From assembly GCA_004794785.1 (NCBI GenBank), contig SJOL01006434.1, positions 261,543-325,542 on the forward strand: a stretch of DNA of 64,000 bases, given 5' to 3'. This document shows positions 46,271-58,560 of this stretch, piece by piece. The translations under genes were made by a program, and so were the position numbers. Within the stretch, counting starts at the first letter, position 1; each line of letters opens with the position of its first letter. Source of the stretch: Opisthorchis felineus (taxonomy: Eukaryota > Platyhelminthes > Trematoda > Opisthorchiida > Opisthorchiidae). The notes under the pieces were generated by a model. That model saw only the letters and a list, made by a program, of their open reading frames with translations. It had not been told where the DNA came from and searched no databases.

Positions 46271-49200
46271 GGTTTTGGGCTTTGGAATCGAAGTTTGCTT
46301 GTCTTCAATCGCTTTCCAGTGCAATGTGGTTTTTGGCCGCTGCTGCAGAGGCATTGCAAATCCTTGAGGGGGAGAGTCACCTTCAATGTAGCCCGAAGGA
46401 TCATAGCAGCGCTGACGTCAGACCAGAATGATAACGTGGCAATGTTTGACCGGGAATTCTACATATGCCCTACCGAATCACTGGTGTCTCCTCTCCTGTG
46501 CCCCCTGAATTATTTAATTTTCATTCACATAACCATGTTGCGAATCTTGACTTTTGTCGATTAGAGTAGACCAGAATAGACCCCTAATAAACCCAGTTGA
46601 TCAGTCTCTCATTCAGCCTTCAAAGTGTGTGCAGTTTGTCCCACCGGACAACGAAAATTTTTTTTTCCAACTTTGTTTTGCCTTTGATCCATGTATTTCG
46701 TGTTTTCAAAGCGCACGTGAAAGAACCCATATCGATCATCAGACCGCTCAATACGGATTTAGGGTTCTCATACCTTACTTTTCGGGAGTCTATTTGTCCT
46801 AAAGCAATGGCTCAGCTGCGTAAATGGTGCATTCAGCTACGGAGCTGCGCAATTTGTACTGGACTAGATTACAATTAACGTCGCCCTTAAGATATGGGTT
46901 GGCCGACTGAAGTATAGCAGGTATCCCTGGGCACGGTTAACGATGTTCGCTTGTTCCATCATGTTATGCCTCGAAGAATAGCACAGAAGTTTAGTGGCTT
47001 GGTTTACGCCAAAACGCCTTACTGTGCCAAATTTAGCAGAATGTGCACAGAAGCAACACGTCGTAGTCGGCTGATTTGGGAGTGATGCTCACTTCACAGC
47101 TGGTGGACGAATGGAAAACGGTTATGGAAGCTGTCTTTGAAACTGCCTGTCCATATTCGCCCACTGACCACAGCGAACCCTAGATATCATTACAATAAAA
47201 TGGTCCCACTGGTAACAAGTAGCTCAATAACGACCTCAGTTTTTTCAAACTCCGAATGCCAAAAAGAGCAAAGGTAGATGGAGAGAAGTGATTGTTAGCG
47301 GAGGAACTGAAGAAGGAAAGAGATTTTGCGATGAGAAACAGTATCATTCTATTTGATCTGTTTTGTGTTTAAGAGAAGTGATCTTTGAGAGAACATCTCA
47401 ATAGAGAAGAGATAATATGGCATTCAATAAACCAAATCGTCATATCTAATGAGCTGATATAGCTCGACAATCATCTGCTGACGTGTGTCTGTCAGTTTAT
47501 GACTTAATAAAGGAGAATGAAAGCTTACAAAAACCAATGCAATTGTGCTGGAACCAGCCACCCTCCTGCTGGAGACGCAAGACTGATACACAGTAGTAGC
47601 TGGCGAGCCTGATAACTACCATCCGACTGAGTAGCACCACGCTGAAGGTGATGCCTTCAACACGTAGCCATTTTATTTTGCACTTTACCATATGTACAAA
47701 TCTAGCCGATATTTGTGAACTTCTCGGGAAGTAACCTTTAAAACGTGGCTGTCGTTTCATTACCCTTTCCATCCTCGGCGAAAAAAAGTGTTGCAACTGG
47801 AATTGTTGTACACGTTTTATAGCCCCTGCCTGACTAACTTAATTGAACCAATTTTGAGTTTTGACGTAGGCAATCACTAGGTTATAGGTGACACTTATTT
47901 CCAAAATTACCAATAAACGTGTAAGCGATATTTCTTTCTTTGACGCCTAAGATGTCACATAAATTCTCCACAATAAACAATGTTTTATTCGTTGGTGCAT
48001 CTTAATTTGCAAGCAAGTTGAGCGTTGAGGACACTAATTATAATGATTTTGGTGTTACCGGATTATTAGGAAAAGTTGTGGCTACCTACGTCATACTTGG
48101 AGGTGGGAAAATCCCAATATATGATCCAAGACTCCATTTCATACTTTGAAGTTAGAAGCATTTTAGTGATCGATGGAGAATAGGTGCTGCACTTTAAGTT
48201 CAAACGCTTTGACTTTCCCTTATAACTTCATTTATTTGTGAAATTCTTGGCACGTTTTCCAAAGACTGTCAAGGAGATTTCTCTAGAAGACACAAGCGCA
48301 TCGCACTGCGTGTGTTTGAAAACTGTGTTAAAGTGAACTGAGTGATATGGCGTTACGCTTTAGACAGTATTTCGTTGCTTAGTCAATTTTTGCTTCAGAC
48401 TGGCTAACTAGTTAGTCAGACATTATTCTGCATCTTTCATTTGGAAAATCAAATCTGAAAGTTCCTGCCTTATTTTCTATTTTCATGTCCCCACCATCCA
48501 TTTTAACAACTATCCACGCCAGCTCTCTTGCTATCGCGTTTTATTTTCTCATCCATTTGGGCTTGATTGAAAGGCGACAATCAAATTAAATAATGCTAGG
48601 ATCTTTGAGATTTAGTAAGCCTGAGTAATCGTTGCAATTTCGAAGCGTTTCTTTTAGCCCCACATTTCGTCATCTTTTTCTAAATTTAATCATAACGAAA
48701 GGGTTAGTCTCATGGAAAAATTTTCGTCCAAAGCTGAACAAATCTATGCAACATAATGGTGGAGAGATGCGAAATCTATGTTAAAGTTTTATTATTGCAA
48801 GTTGGAATGTTCATTTATGCAGTATGCTCTTAATGGGTTACTCACTAGAAGGTCTTCAAGAAACAAAAAGTTATCACTGTTATATTTTATTTATTGACAA
48901 TGATTACTACAGACAATATTGTGCAGAGTGCAATCAAGTGAACTTTATCGGTGCTACTGAAAGTCTTCAGATATTTTTGTCCCGAGATTGGCCACTTAAC
49001 CTCCTGCCATGAAAGGCTACTTGTTGCGGGAAATTGTGATCCCAAAAATGTATGAAAATTGCGGCTTGTGCTACGATCGCTGATGCTGCATATTTCATAA
49101 GCTCCACTTAGCTCTTGTCGGAAATAGCTGACTTGACGAAATGGTTACACTGTCTAATGACAGCAGTTTGAATTACACCGAATATTTACATCGTAGTTCG

Positions 49201-51581
49201 AGGACTAAAATCAGTGGTTTAATATTTTGCCTCGCAGCATCTTAAAGCTACGACAGAGTTAAATAACTTATTTGCTATGCTGGGTACTTGACCATGACAA
49301 CAAACACTGGATAAATAACACTGCAAGTTTGATCTTCGCGTGTTATCGTATGTTTAGTGATGCTTTGTGCCTGACATTTTGACGTCTCCCGGGCTGAAAT
49401 AATATATAATACTCCGAAGACCACCGCTGAAGTCTATTTGGGAGACATAGAAGTGAGGAAAATTCAGAGCATTAATTTGTATCCATCCTAAAGCAGCTCA
49501 TAAAACTACATAAATGTGTGAGTGGTTGAGTTCTGTGGAAAACATACTGCATCTAAATATGCACATATCTCCCATGAAAAATCAGCTTTTTAAAGCTCTC
49601 TTGGAGATTAATTTTAACATACGACTCTAACACAACGCGTTTGGAAACGATCAACTCTCTCTAGTTTGAACACATCCTAGAAAGGAATCTCACTTCCACT
49701 GTAAGATTCAGTATTTAGTTAAATTTCCGAAATTTCAATTTACACCCAAGTGCCAGTCACTTGGAAAAACTGACATCTACGTGTGAGCTGTTTGGGAAAA
49801 CTGTACAAAAAATTAATTTGTTATTTTTATTTGGGTGGAGATATTCCTAGCATGGCGCCAGTTATTTTGACAGTTTTCAGGCCAACATTTTGATAGTAAA
49901 GCAGGGTTTGCAATCCGCATTTCTTTTTCTGCAGCCAGGCAGTTAAAACGTTTATGGAAAATATACCCAAATTCCTGCAACTACAGCACTACGAGCAGTT
50001 TAGCCATCTCAATGAGTGCCAAGTGTAATGTATGCAGAACAGAAATGTTTGAGTGCTGACTGTCTGTACCTCACTCCAAATTATAGTGTTTTAAATAACT
50101 GGAAAATGTATGAAAAAAATGCGAAAAGCATTTACTAAAACCACGTTGGAAAGAAGGGTAACGCGATTGAAATTGAATATCTTTGGGTAAGTACGTTATC
50201 GTTTTCATAACAGAGATGCTTTAGTGTCTTTTTACTTCAGTAGCACCGTCAATGGATGGGATGAAATGGTCTAATCAGTTGTAGGAACTACTAAAATGTT
50301 TCTGCCTTATCCTGGGCGAGGAACTTGTTTGGACAAGTCGAAAATTTTGTTAAGACTATGTGAATGCATAGACATCGACATAATATCACAAACTTGGTAT
50401 GAAACCTGAAGCGGCTGCTTCGGCTTACTTCACTCCGGATTTGTGGAGCCTGGACCTACATGAGTTTGGGTAGCATTCTTCATGTTTATATGTTACCATA
50501 GCGTTTGGTCTGCATCGTTCAACCAGAATAATGCCACCAGAAATGCATGGCGACCAAACCAAAATGAGCGACATGAACACAAATCACAGATGATTTATTT
50601 CTGGTAGTTGTAAGCATTATTTTAAAAATACTCAGCCGGCTAGTGGCTGTGCTTCTTACCACAGCCAAACTCAAATCAATAGGTTGCAATATTTATGCTC
50701 TTCTTTCCGTCACCTCAAAGAACATTCGCACTTGAACTAATTAGTTCATTCGAGGCTCCGTGCCGGTCACATGTTTCTTTCAAGTCATTAGTGGCACTGC
50801 GTCTGTAACCTGCAAATACAACTTTAAATCCACGTGATTCCACCCGGCCGAAACGGGTGCACTGCAAATGTAAAGTGCACAAACGCGGAATTACTTCGTA
50901 TAGTTGAAACGAAGTTTCAGTAACAAACAGGAGCATAGTAATAAGTAGTGTTACCGAATTCTGCTGGGTGCATTTACAAGAAAGATCAAAATACATTTGC
51001 TTGACGGTTGTTTAAACTCATGATATCTCATTAGTAAATTGTTTTCATTTGTCTTATCCCAATCTTACAGCAAATTTTGATGCAGCGCATACTGAGTGGG
51101 AGATGAAATGGTACATGCAGAACCAAGTATAGTTAGACATCTAGGGCACCGCTGTTAATTCAGGCAAACAGTTTTACTTGGACTGTCAGCTAGCGAATGT
51201 CACAGTACCCCTTCCCACAAGATGGGTAAATCTTACACAATTGTCTAGAGAAGTTCACGTTTGAATGTTCTCACAACTCAGCATAGTCAGGATTAATTAA
51301 AAGCCCAAAACTGGCTTAATTCTGGTAAATTTCCTAAAACTATTTTAGCCTGACTAGTTGACTGCTTGAAAAGACTGAAAGTGCGAAATCATAGATGCAT
51401 GGATTGCGGATTCACGGACTTTTTTCTTGCCCTAACAAAACTGTATTCATCTACCATTTGACACGCTGCGTAAATCGCATAGTTGTTTATTGGAAGTTGT
51501 CAAAGTACGACCGGAGTACCCACCAAACTCATGCCTTATCGGTAGCCGTAACCGTCACAGTGATTTAAAGTTCACTTTCAG
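46271..51581. other. No supported gene
   Basis: Frames at 46554-46878, 47796-47497 (minus) and 50996-50715 (minus) lack good splice pairs. A GTAAGTA donor at about 50188 follows a 17-codon open stretch with no acceptor. An 8-bp hairpin (TGGCTGTG/CACAGCCA) lies near 50645-50668. Confidence 0.45.
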
Positions 51582-51744
51582 TCTAAAATGCATGCATCCC
51601 CTGAGCTGGAATGAATCCAATCTTACAGCGAGGTCGATAGAAAGATGGAACTATATTTCGTTAACCGGCATTACAGAAACGAAATTCCTTTGTTTGATTA
51701 CTCGGTTTCAAGTCAAAACTAATTCCCTCGGACAGCCAACTTAG
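51582..51744 (+). CDS. Candidate terminal exon with N-glycosylation motifs
   Basis: The acceptor AAAGTTCACTTTCAG is followed by about 53 codons to TAG. NESN and NLT are near the start (possible glycosylation), suggesting an exported protein if real. The frame is open for 30 codons before the acceptor as well, so the boundary is soft. Confidence 0.22.
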
Positions 51745-52958
51745 TTTGACGACCGGGCTAGAAGCCTTACGACGTTTCAGTACAGCAGCGCAAACCTCTG
51801 CTACTGGGTTGATGTACTAGCTGTTAAAATGCCAACTGACTACGCTAAAAGTGCTCATGACTTTTAAACGCAATTTTACCTACGATCTCTGATACGACCG
51901 GAATAAATTCCATCACTAACATGGTACGGACAGAATAATCGTAATTAATAATGGTGAAAAACAGAAATACGTAGAGTCAGAGACCTGGTTGATATAGACT
52001 TCAAAAACGAGAACATTCTAACATGAGACAGGATCTATTTGCAGATGGGTAAGAAGCAATTATGAAATCAGTCAATTCTCTCTGCAAAATAAATCTTCAC
52101 TTTATATGTTGCAATTGTGGCTACGAAAATATAGCAGAAGGTTCAAAAGAGCTTTCCATCTGATCTAACTTGTTTGTAGGCAAATCACTTATCACCAATC
52201 AAAGAAATAAATAATTGAGAAAACTCCCAAAATTGGTTTGATACCTGGAGCACCGTGTAAACCGGACCAGTGTAGGTGCACCTCATCTTTGACCGAACAT
52301 TCCTTTTTCTTTCTTGAGGACATTATTTCGGCTAGTTCCAACGAAAGGTAGGAAGAATCAAAGTCGGGTTTCACTACCAATTTCATTACCAGTGCATATC
52401 TTTGACCACGACATCAGTCTGACTCTGGACAGCTTAACTGAGAGGAGTTAAGCTGCTGCACTAGAAATCTTGCGCTAGATTGATGTGATTGGTTTGCCCA
52501 ACTTCTCAAACAAAGACTTATTAACCACCTTAGCTGTGTTGATGGAATATGAATTTTACAAATTATGAAAACATCTGCAACTGGTGTACCGATTTACTAT
52601 ACACTCGATAAAATGCTCATTTTAAGTGTCCATAGTATGTTGTATAGAAATTACATTTTACACACAAAACCAAACTTTTTGGCTGATATTATTTCAGTTT
52701 CCCATCGGAAACCAAATACCTATGCAAAAGGGTGTTTGGTCAACTATAGGCATCTTTTAGTGAACAGAGACAGGCCTCGCAATGTCTGCCATTAATTTGG
52801 TTGTTTAGCCTTCAAATGTGGTGTCCAGATGAATTGTCATGAAACTCACGGCAATCCTGCATGAAGCTGCGCGGTAGTTGTACCTATAATTGCATTTCTG
52901 AAGGCGCCTCAGCTATGTTGCGCATTCTGCATCATTTAGAGCGATCTATAGACCTCAC

Positions 52959-53011
52959 CTTGTTCATGTACAAACTTTGTTGCAGAGAAGCAGCCTTAAA
53001 TAACCCTACTT
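52959..53011 (-). CDS. Candidate 53-nt exon
   Basis: Minus-strand acceptor AGAAGTATATTACAG and donor AACAAG/GTGAGG enclose VGLFKAASLQQSLYMNK, phase 1 to 0. The donor is strong and the acceptor moderate. No partner exon was joined. Confidence 0.25.
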
Positions 53012-54003
53012 CTGTAATATACTTCTAGTTAGAAGCTGTGATTATAAAAATCTTCCCCGGTATGCAGTCTGGAGTACCTACCAATTCAGGTCACTCAAAA
53101 TTAGTTTCTCATCAGATGACTGCATAATTGAACGTCCAGCTCGGCAACAGAAATGCAAATGTTGAATCATCAAAAGAGGAGATGTCATCAATGTGCACAT
53201 CATCAACAAGACATTCCTGATTTCTGCTCGTTTGGCGACGAAACTTATGCAAGTTTATTATCATGTTTAGCAGAGAGATAAATAGCCACATGGTCGAAAA
53301 ACAATAAAGCGCCCCGGATTAGCACTATTTTGACCGGCCAAAATTCTGTTGAACCAAAGTGTTATATGTGCACTCATATTCGGAACAAGGATTCTGCAAG
53401 TTAAACGGTGCATATATTCGTCAGTGTGCTCGGTTAGTACAGCTTCTTATTTTAGAATGATTACGATTTTCAGCTCATGCGACCGATTGTCCAGAACGTT
53501 GGAGAAACAAGTAGTAGTTTTCTTGAATATTTTACCAACTAGGGGAGAATTTGTCACCTTCAAAGGGCAATTTCGGAATGAATTAGTTCTGATGGCTCGA
53601 AAGATTTATAAAGTTTGCGTCTGTTTTTAGTTCGTATGCAAGCTCATTGTGTGAGCAGTAATGAAGTGGTCACGAAATGTTTGCGACTACGTCTCACTTA
53701 ACAAATGGAATGACTACCAAAAAGTAGAATAAGGCAGCATGTGATGAGTGCCAAACACTAAACGAATGGGCGTTTCTATAGTGTTACAACTCATCAAGTG
53801 GTTATATAGGGGTCAGTTGTGCGCTGGGTTTGCTAGTATTTTTGACCATTTACCGTAGCAGCACTTAGCCATTAACCACACTTGCACTAGCGGAAATTAC
53901 CATGCAAAGCTATCACTTATTTTCGGCCGTTATATCATACGGCCGTTTTATTAGACAATCTGTTTGGATTAAGACAAAATATCATAAAATTATTTTCTTC
54001 CAG

Positions 54004-54129
54004 TGCTGCTTGGATTGTCCTGTCTTTCTGAATCATCAGGGTCCGATAATTTTGGCGATGTGGGGCAATGCGCAAGCAGTCAAACCACGCAGAACTTACG
54101 GAATAAAAAGTAGACGTCTGTGCACGTGA
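54004..54129 (+). CDS. Candidate terminal exon, Cys at start, basic end
   Basis: A strong acceptor (TTATTTTCTTCCAG) is followed at phase 0 by 41 codons to TGA: CCLDCPVFLNHQGP, then a basic end (KPRRTYGIKSRRLCT). A second acceptor-like site 36 nt downstream would shorten it in frame. AATAAA occurs inside the frame at about 54100, not downstream. Confidence 0.28.
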   Translation, partial: CCLDCPVFLNHQGPIILAMWGNAQAVKPRRTYGIKSRRLCT

Positions 54130-56024
54130 AAAAATTAGACTGAAAATTAGAGGGCAGTGTGTTCAGTTTTTTTTACATATCAATATGAAAGAAAAGCTGC
54201 GCAAAAATGAATGTTATGTTATGTGAATTTATTCGGTAGTATTCAAGGGTCATTAAGTATCAGACAGGGCTCAGTGACAAAATAGGCAAACATTTTACGC
54301 GCTAATATTCACCCTATTCTAAGTCAGTAGCTAGCTACAACAAAAATTAAATTTCCGTTTGATTTTAGCCAGGAAACTACATTGACGTTTGCATTACGGC
54401 CGGTATATTACGAATGAGGATGAGTGAATAGCTGACTAGTTCTAATGCACTTTTTAGTGCTTAAAGCAGTGAAGTGTTTTCAAACACACATTTCAGCACA
54501 CAGAATATCACATTGCAAGAGCCAACGGTGCCTTGTTTTGCCTTGGGAGGGCGGTTTCTGCTTGTAAAGTCTGTTTATTGGTCCCTTATGTTGTTAAACC
54601 TTCGGTTCTCATCTTTACTCAACACAACTGTTTGCTTTCTTTATCAACTGGCTTAATATATTTAAATCTGTTGCATTACATACCTCCAACATCCACTACT
54701 TCGGGTTAGTTGGCCCTACTCATTTCTATACAAAATTGATTGAATTGGTTTATTATTCATCTTTAGCGTCTGCTTAGGATCGCCTAAAACATTGGTCAAG
54801 ATTATTGCACGGATTACTGTTCAAGTAGAATGTTGTTTATAAACAAGGCTGCTGTACATGTTATTGACTCTAATCGGTCACCACATGACTAGAGACGTAT
54901 GGTGAATAGGAAAACCTGCTTGGGGGAACAGTGGTTAACAGTTCTAGAGCAGAAGATAGGGTGCTTCGAATTCTTGTGAAAGTAAAGATACCCTCAAGTG
55001 TTTAGACCCTGGTAGTTGATCGTTTACTTTTAGCAGTTTATATATCTGATCTGATGCAGAAAACATACGAGAACTTTGTTGACGCCAGTGTATATGAATA
55101 CAGATGTAAATAGCTTTCTACTCTATCGTTCAGCCAAACTTTCAAAGCAGTTCATTATATTTCTGCGTCCTAAATAATAAACTAGACTTTTGGTTTGCGT
55201 TAACCGACTATCGCTTTTAAACTGCTTGTCATGCGCATCATTGGCTATGAAGTAAATATCGATACAAAATAGGATAAAATGGTTCTTCGTGATCACCCCG
55301 TTTTTGCCTGGATAGGTATTTACTTTCTGCGTTCTTGAAACTTCTGTTAATTAGGAAGTTAACTGTTTCACATGAATCATCATTCACACGCTTTGACTGA
55401 ACTTGCTCAGAACATGTTCTCATCAACAGTTAGTTTTTGAAACAACTTCCTGCGAGTTTGACAAATATTTCGAGGTTGTCGCTGTGTCAAAAACCTTTTT
55501 GTTTGACGAGAATTCGGTGTTTTCTCGTGGGACCGTATTAAGTAAATGACATGCTGGCTGGCTTGCCAAATGCAATGCCCCACTGAACCCCATCAAGTTA
55601 AATTTTCCTCAGGGACAAGGAACGGTGAATATTTTATAAATAAACGAACAAGTGCTACTTGGGTTTTATGCGAAGTTAAAACCCTGAGTCATGAGATGTC
55701 TTGATTCACCCCTGTTTTGTTTCAGCTATTCTCTGGGCACTTCCGGACAAAGACACCCGTTTGCGTCCGTCTTAAGTTATCTAAAGAATCTGGGAAGGAG
55801 AAAGAAACACTTCATTCTCTCCAGCAACCAAAAGCAATAGAAACCATTTTCCGGACACGTTTGCTCTGGAACTAGTATGAATCTGGGCTCTGTGTGAATT
55901 GTGTGGCTGAATTGTGATGAGAAAAAGCATTTTTATATAGAGGCATATCGATCAATATTTTAGTTATTCCACGTCTTATGATGGTGATCCGCAGGAAGCC
56001 AAAACGTAAAGCAATTAACTTCCA
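54130..56024. other. No supported gene
   Basis: Only short open frames; I see no repeats or splice pairs worth naming. Confidence 0.5.
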
Positions 56025-56030
56025 TTTATT
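56025..56030 (-). terminator. AATAAA polyadenylation signal candidate
   Basis: It lies downstream of the CxxC model's stop, at a distance similar to the signals near the 22, 35 and 58 kb models. Confidence 0.3.
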
Positions 56031-56061
56031 TCGTTGCTATTCAACCAAATTAACTTAGCAG

Positions 56062-56180
56062 ACTACCAAAACAAAAGCGCCCAAATGCACTCCGATAGGG
56101 CCCACGGAAGCGTGCTTCACCATTCAAGGTCACGAGTTCACTCTCATCTGGGAGCAAATTTCGGCGGATCAATAGCAAAC
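56062..56180 (+). CDS. Candidate His/Ser-rich exon
   Basis: A GTAAGTC donor closes a frame with AHGSVLHHSRSRVHSHLG, and the acceptor (AACTTAGCAG) is moderate. It overlaps the presumed 3' UTR of the minus-strand gene ending at 56355, so one of the two is probably wrong or they overlap tail to tail. Confidence 0.22.
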
Positions 56181-56354
56181 GTAAGTCTCTTTAGATCTGT
56201 ATTCAACGTGGTGACGAAAAACACTCATGACCCTCAGTTTATGGTGAAATCCAATGTAGTTCCCGGACAGGAAAGTGGAATGAAGTTTTAAACTTTTAAG
56301 ATGCTACAGAAATAATGCTTTGAATGGATGGTGCTCCGCCTATCAATTCAGAGA

Positions 56355-56499
56355 TCATTCTTTGCCGCCCAGCTTTTCTGTGACCATTACGGTCGTCACT
56401 TTTTGAGTGCCGTTCTTCAGGTCTTTGCTTGTGGCAGATGACCGCTGATGTTTTTGACTTATCTGACAAAGCGCACATGTGCCTGAATGTTGGGTAGCC
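56355..56499 (-). CDS. CxxC-containing protein, last exon
   Basis: The acceptor ATTTCCTCGATTCCATTAG has a good pyrimidine tract. In the phase set by the upstream exon it reads ATQHSGTCALCQISQKHQ, then a polar tail to TGA. A different frame from the same acceptor is open for 67 codons to 56296, so the frame depends on the upstream join. TTTATT at 56025-56030 is a minus-strand AATAAA about 325 nt past the stop. Confidence 0.4.
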
Positions 56500-56619
56500 C
56501 TAATGGAATCGAGGAAATGTTGGATAAAAGTGGCAAGCATTTGCATATTTACTCTAAGTACCCAAAGAACAATAATCTAAAAATATTTTTCTGTTGTCTA
56601 ACTAATGCTACACACTCAC

Positions 56620-56717
56620 TGTGAACATGCGGGACATATGTGGCTGCCCGTTAATGCTTCCTCTATATTTTTCTTGTCTTTACATCGATGGGGCATGGTG
56701 AAACAGGGGAATAAGGA
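56620..56717 (-). CDS. CxxC-containing protein, penultimate exon
   Basis: The acceptor GTCTATGTGTTCCCCTACCACAAG and the donor TTCACA/GTGAGTG bound 32 codons plus two bases. Residues include CFTMPHRCKDKKNIEEA and ICPAC. Splicing across a 120-nt intron continues in frame into 56499-56355 and places a second CxxC (CALC) nine residues after the first, a zinc-ribbon-like arrangement. The phase match and paired CxxC motifs are the main evidence. The family is not identified, and upstream exons would lie above 56.8 kb. Confidence 0.42.
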
Positions 56718-56967
56718 CTTGTGGTAGGGGAACACATAGACAACGGGTTGTACAACGACTATGGTGGTACAACTCACAAACAAAGTACTTTGGAGTAAAC
56801 ATAGTAAAACAGTGGTTTTAAGATTGTTTGATATTAACACATTTCATTTCTCCGAAAATAGATAGATGTGATTTACTTCCGTTAAGATGTGAACGTTTTC
56901 TGATGTTTGGCTGGTCAGAAACAATCCCCGGTTATCCATGTACCACAAAATAAGTAACCACTAAGGC

Positions 56968-57017
56968 AGAATATATATATGCGGAATATATGCGGAATAT
57001 GCGGAATATATGCGGAA
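56968..57017. repeat. Minisatellite, unit ATATATGCGGA
   Basis: Four units of 9-15 bp, differing in the number of AT steps, end 46 bp before the candidate exon at 57063. Length variation between individuals is likely. Confidence 0.9.
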
Positions 57018-57062
57018 TTTTTGTCCCCTCTAAGAAGCAGCCCACTTGAATACACATTGCAG

Positions 57063-57284
57063 GTGGCTTCTATGGATTTCCAGATGTGCATGCAACGTTA
57101 ACAATCCCTGTGCTTCCTTTGCAAGGAAAACCACTTTAAACCAAGAATGTTTCCTTGGTGCTGAAGATATTACTCCTAAAAAACCAACCTTTACACCGAA
57201 AGACGTTACAACAGGAGTAAGTGAATTGCACTTCATTCTGAAAACTTATAGTGTGCAAAGCAATCAACTGGCTTTGCGTCACAG
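57063..57284 (+). CDS. Unknown protein, exon 1 of a three-exon chain
   Basis: An acceptor ending ACACATTGCAG and the donor CACAG/GTAAAA (strong) bound 222 nt, phase 2 at both ends. The first part is Cys-bearing (SRCACNVNNPC), the rest polar (GAEDITPKKPTFTPKDVTTG). A GTAAGTG inside at 57217 is a possible alternative donor. The antisense frame is open across much of it. No domain recognised. Confidence 0.33.
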
Positions 57285-57545
57285 GTAAAACTTTTCCTAT
57301 CTCTTTCATCGGTGAGTTCTAATCTCGGGGAGGGAAAGGGATGTGCTGACTTGAGAAAAATTCAACAAAATTTCATTGTGCTACATAACTTGCCTACTTA
57401 TAATTCGATACTTCTTCCCTTTTTGCTGCCTTTATTTAAGCAGGCATATGCTACACTGACAAAATGATGCATGGCCGATCAGTATTTTGATACAAGTAAG
57501 AGAGCCTGATAGTTCTGAAAATCTGGGTGGTCAAATCGCCTCTAC

Positions 57546-57612
57546 AGAGCAATACATCAGTGCAGCAGCAATACAACAGTAAAAATACAGCAGAGCAATA
57601 CAGCAGTACAGT
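57546..57612. repeat. Imperfect CAATACAGCAG repeat
   Basis: Variants of CAATACA(G/A)CAG recur about five times with insertions. Within the current model it falls inside the intron between the candidate exons at 57063 and 57711. Confidence 0.75.
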
Positions 57613-57710
57613 GGTCTCAGAGAAAAGCTTTTATGGCCTCTGGGTAATTTAATGAAGCCTAACTTTAGGGTAGCTGCTTATTATGGAATTCAAAATTTGG
57701 AACCGCTCAG

Positions 57711-57799
57711 ATTTACCACACTTGTTTTGAAGCCTTATTATGCATTGCGCCTAAGATTTTTCAATTCAAACTTTGCTAGGGTCACGTTTCTATTGTCAG
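57711..57799 (+). CDS. Unknown protein, exon 2 of the chain
   Basis: It begins after AACCGCTCAG, in the phase needed by 57284, and ends at TGTCAG/GTATGG with one base over. The peptide (FTTLVLKPYYALRLRF, then NSNFARVTFLLS) is hydrophobic and basic. An ATG frame from 57652 runs into the same exon, so it might instead be a first exon. Confidence 0.28.
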
Positions 57800-58198
57800 G
57801 TATGGTATTATGCAGCCGTAAAAACAATGAACTTCAGGTTTCACGGTGTTTTTATAGACGCGGCCAACAAGAAACGGCCTAGCTTGCTCAGACGCTTGAA
57901 TTTACACGTTAAGCTAGCAAAGTTCGTAAAACGTACTATTCAGTAGACTGGAGCTGCAAAGGAGTGCGCTCACTTTCTCCAAAAATGTTAAGTTATGTGA
58001 TATGATGCACATAGTAAAGTAGTCAAAGATGAGCGAACACTATCGTAAACAACATTCTGCTCAATAATCACCACTTACATTTTCCATGCATAATTCTTGT
58101 TGTTGATGGAAACGTTTATGCAGAAACGGTGTATGTGCCTTGGACTACAAAAACACTCTTCAATAACCTAGAATGTGCTGTCAAGCTATCATTTTCAG

Positions 58199-58248
58199 CT
58201 GAATTCGATTTTGTGGCGACGAAAAATCGGAACCAGCGAGAAATCTGA
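58199..58248 (+). CDS. Unknown protein, terminal exon of the chain
   Basis: After TCAAGCTATCATTTTCAG the phase-1 reading gives EFDFVATKNRNQREI and a stop at 58246. A longer frame from the same acceptor (to 58331, GTAAGG donor) is also open, and so is the minus strand, so this assignment depends on the upstream phase. AATAAA at 58555 is plausible. Confidence 0.25.
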
Positions 58249-58554
58249 CCAAGTTATATTAAAATATGTGAAAACGACGATGAGGAGGCCCGGTGCATGG
58301 TACAACGTAACTGACATTCTGAAGCGTCCACGTAAGGGAACTTCGGCAGAATACGTACTAAAATACCAGTGCCAATACTGCAGTGCGGCACTACCAGTTG
58401 CCAAGATAAGGCAGATTATACCACTGACATAGTGAAAACTGCTGTGTTCCTACCTGTGTGGAAGTGAAGTTATTAATTAGCATAAAATTATTTGAAGTTC
58501 TAAAAGGTATCGTGATATGACCCATGTCCATAAGTGTCTTCTAGATGTCTCTAC

Positions 58555-58560
58555 AATAAA
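58555..58560 (+). terminator. AATAAA polyadenylation signal candidate
   Basis: About 310 bp after the stop of the 57-58 kb chain. Confidence 0.25.

Noticed and set aside
47497..47796. Sixth SINE-B copy (CCACCCTCCTGC and GTTGAAGGC words)
   Set aside because: Only two short words match and their order does not follow the family.
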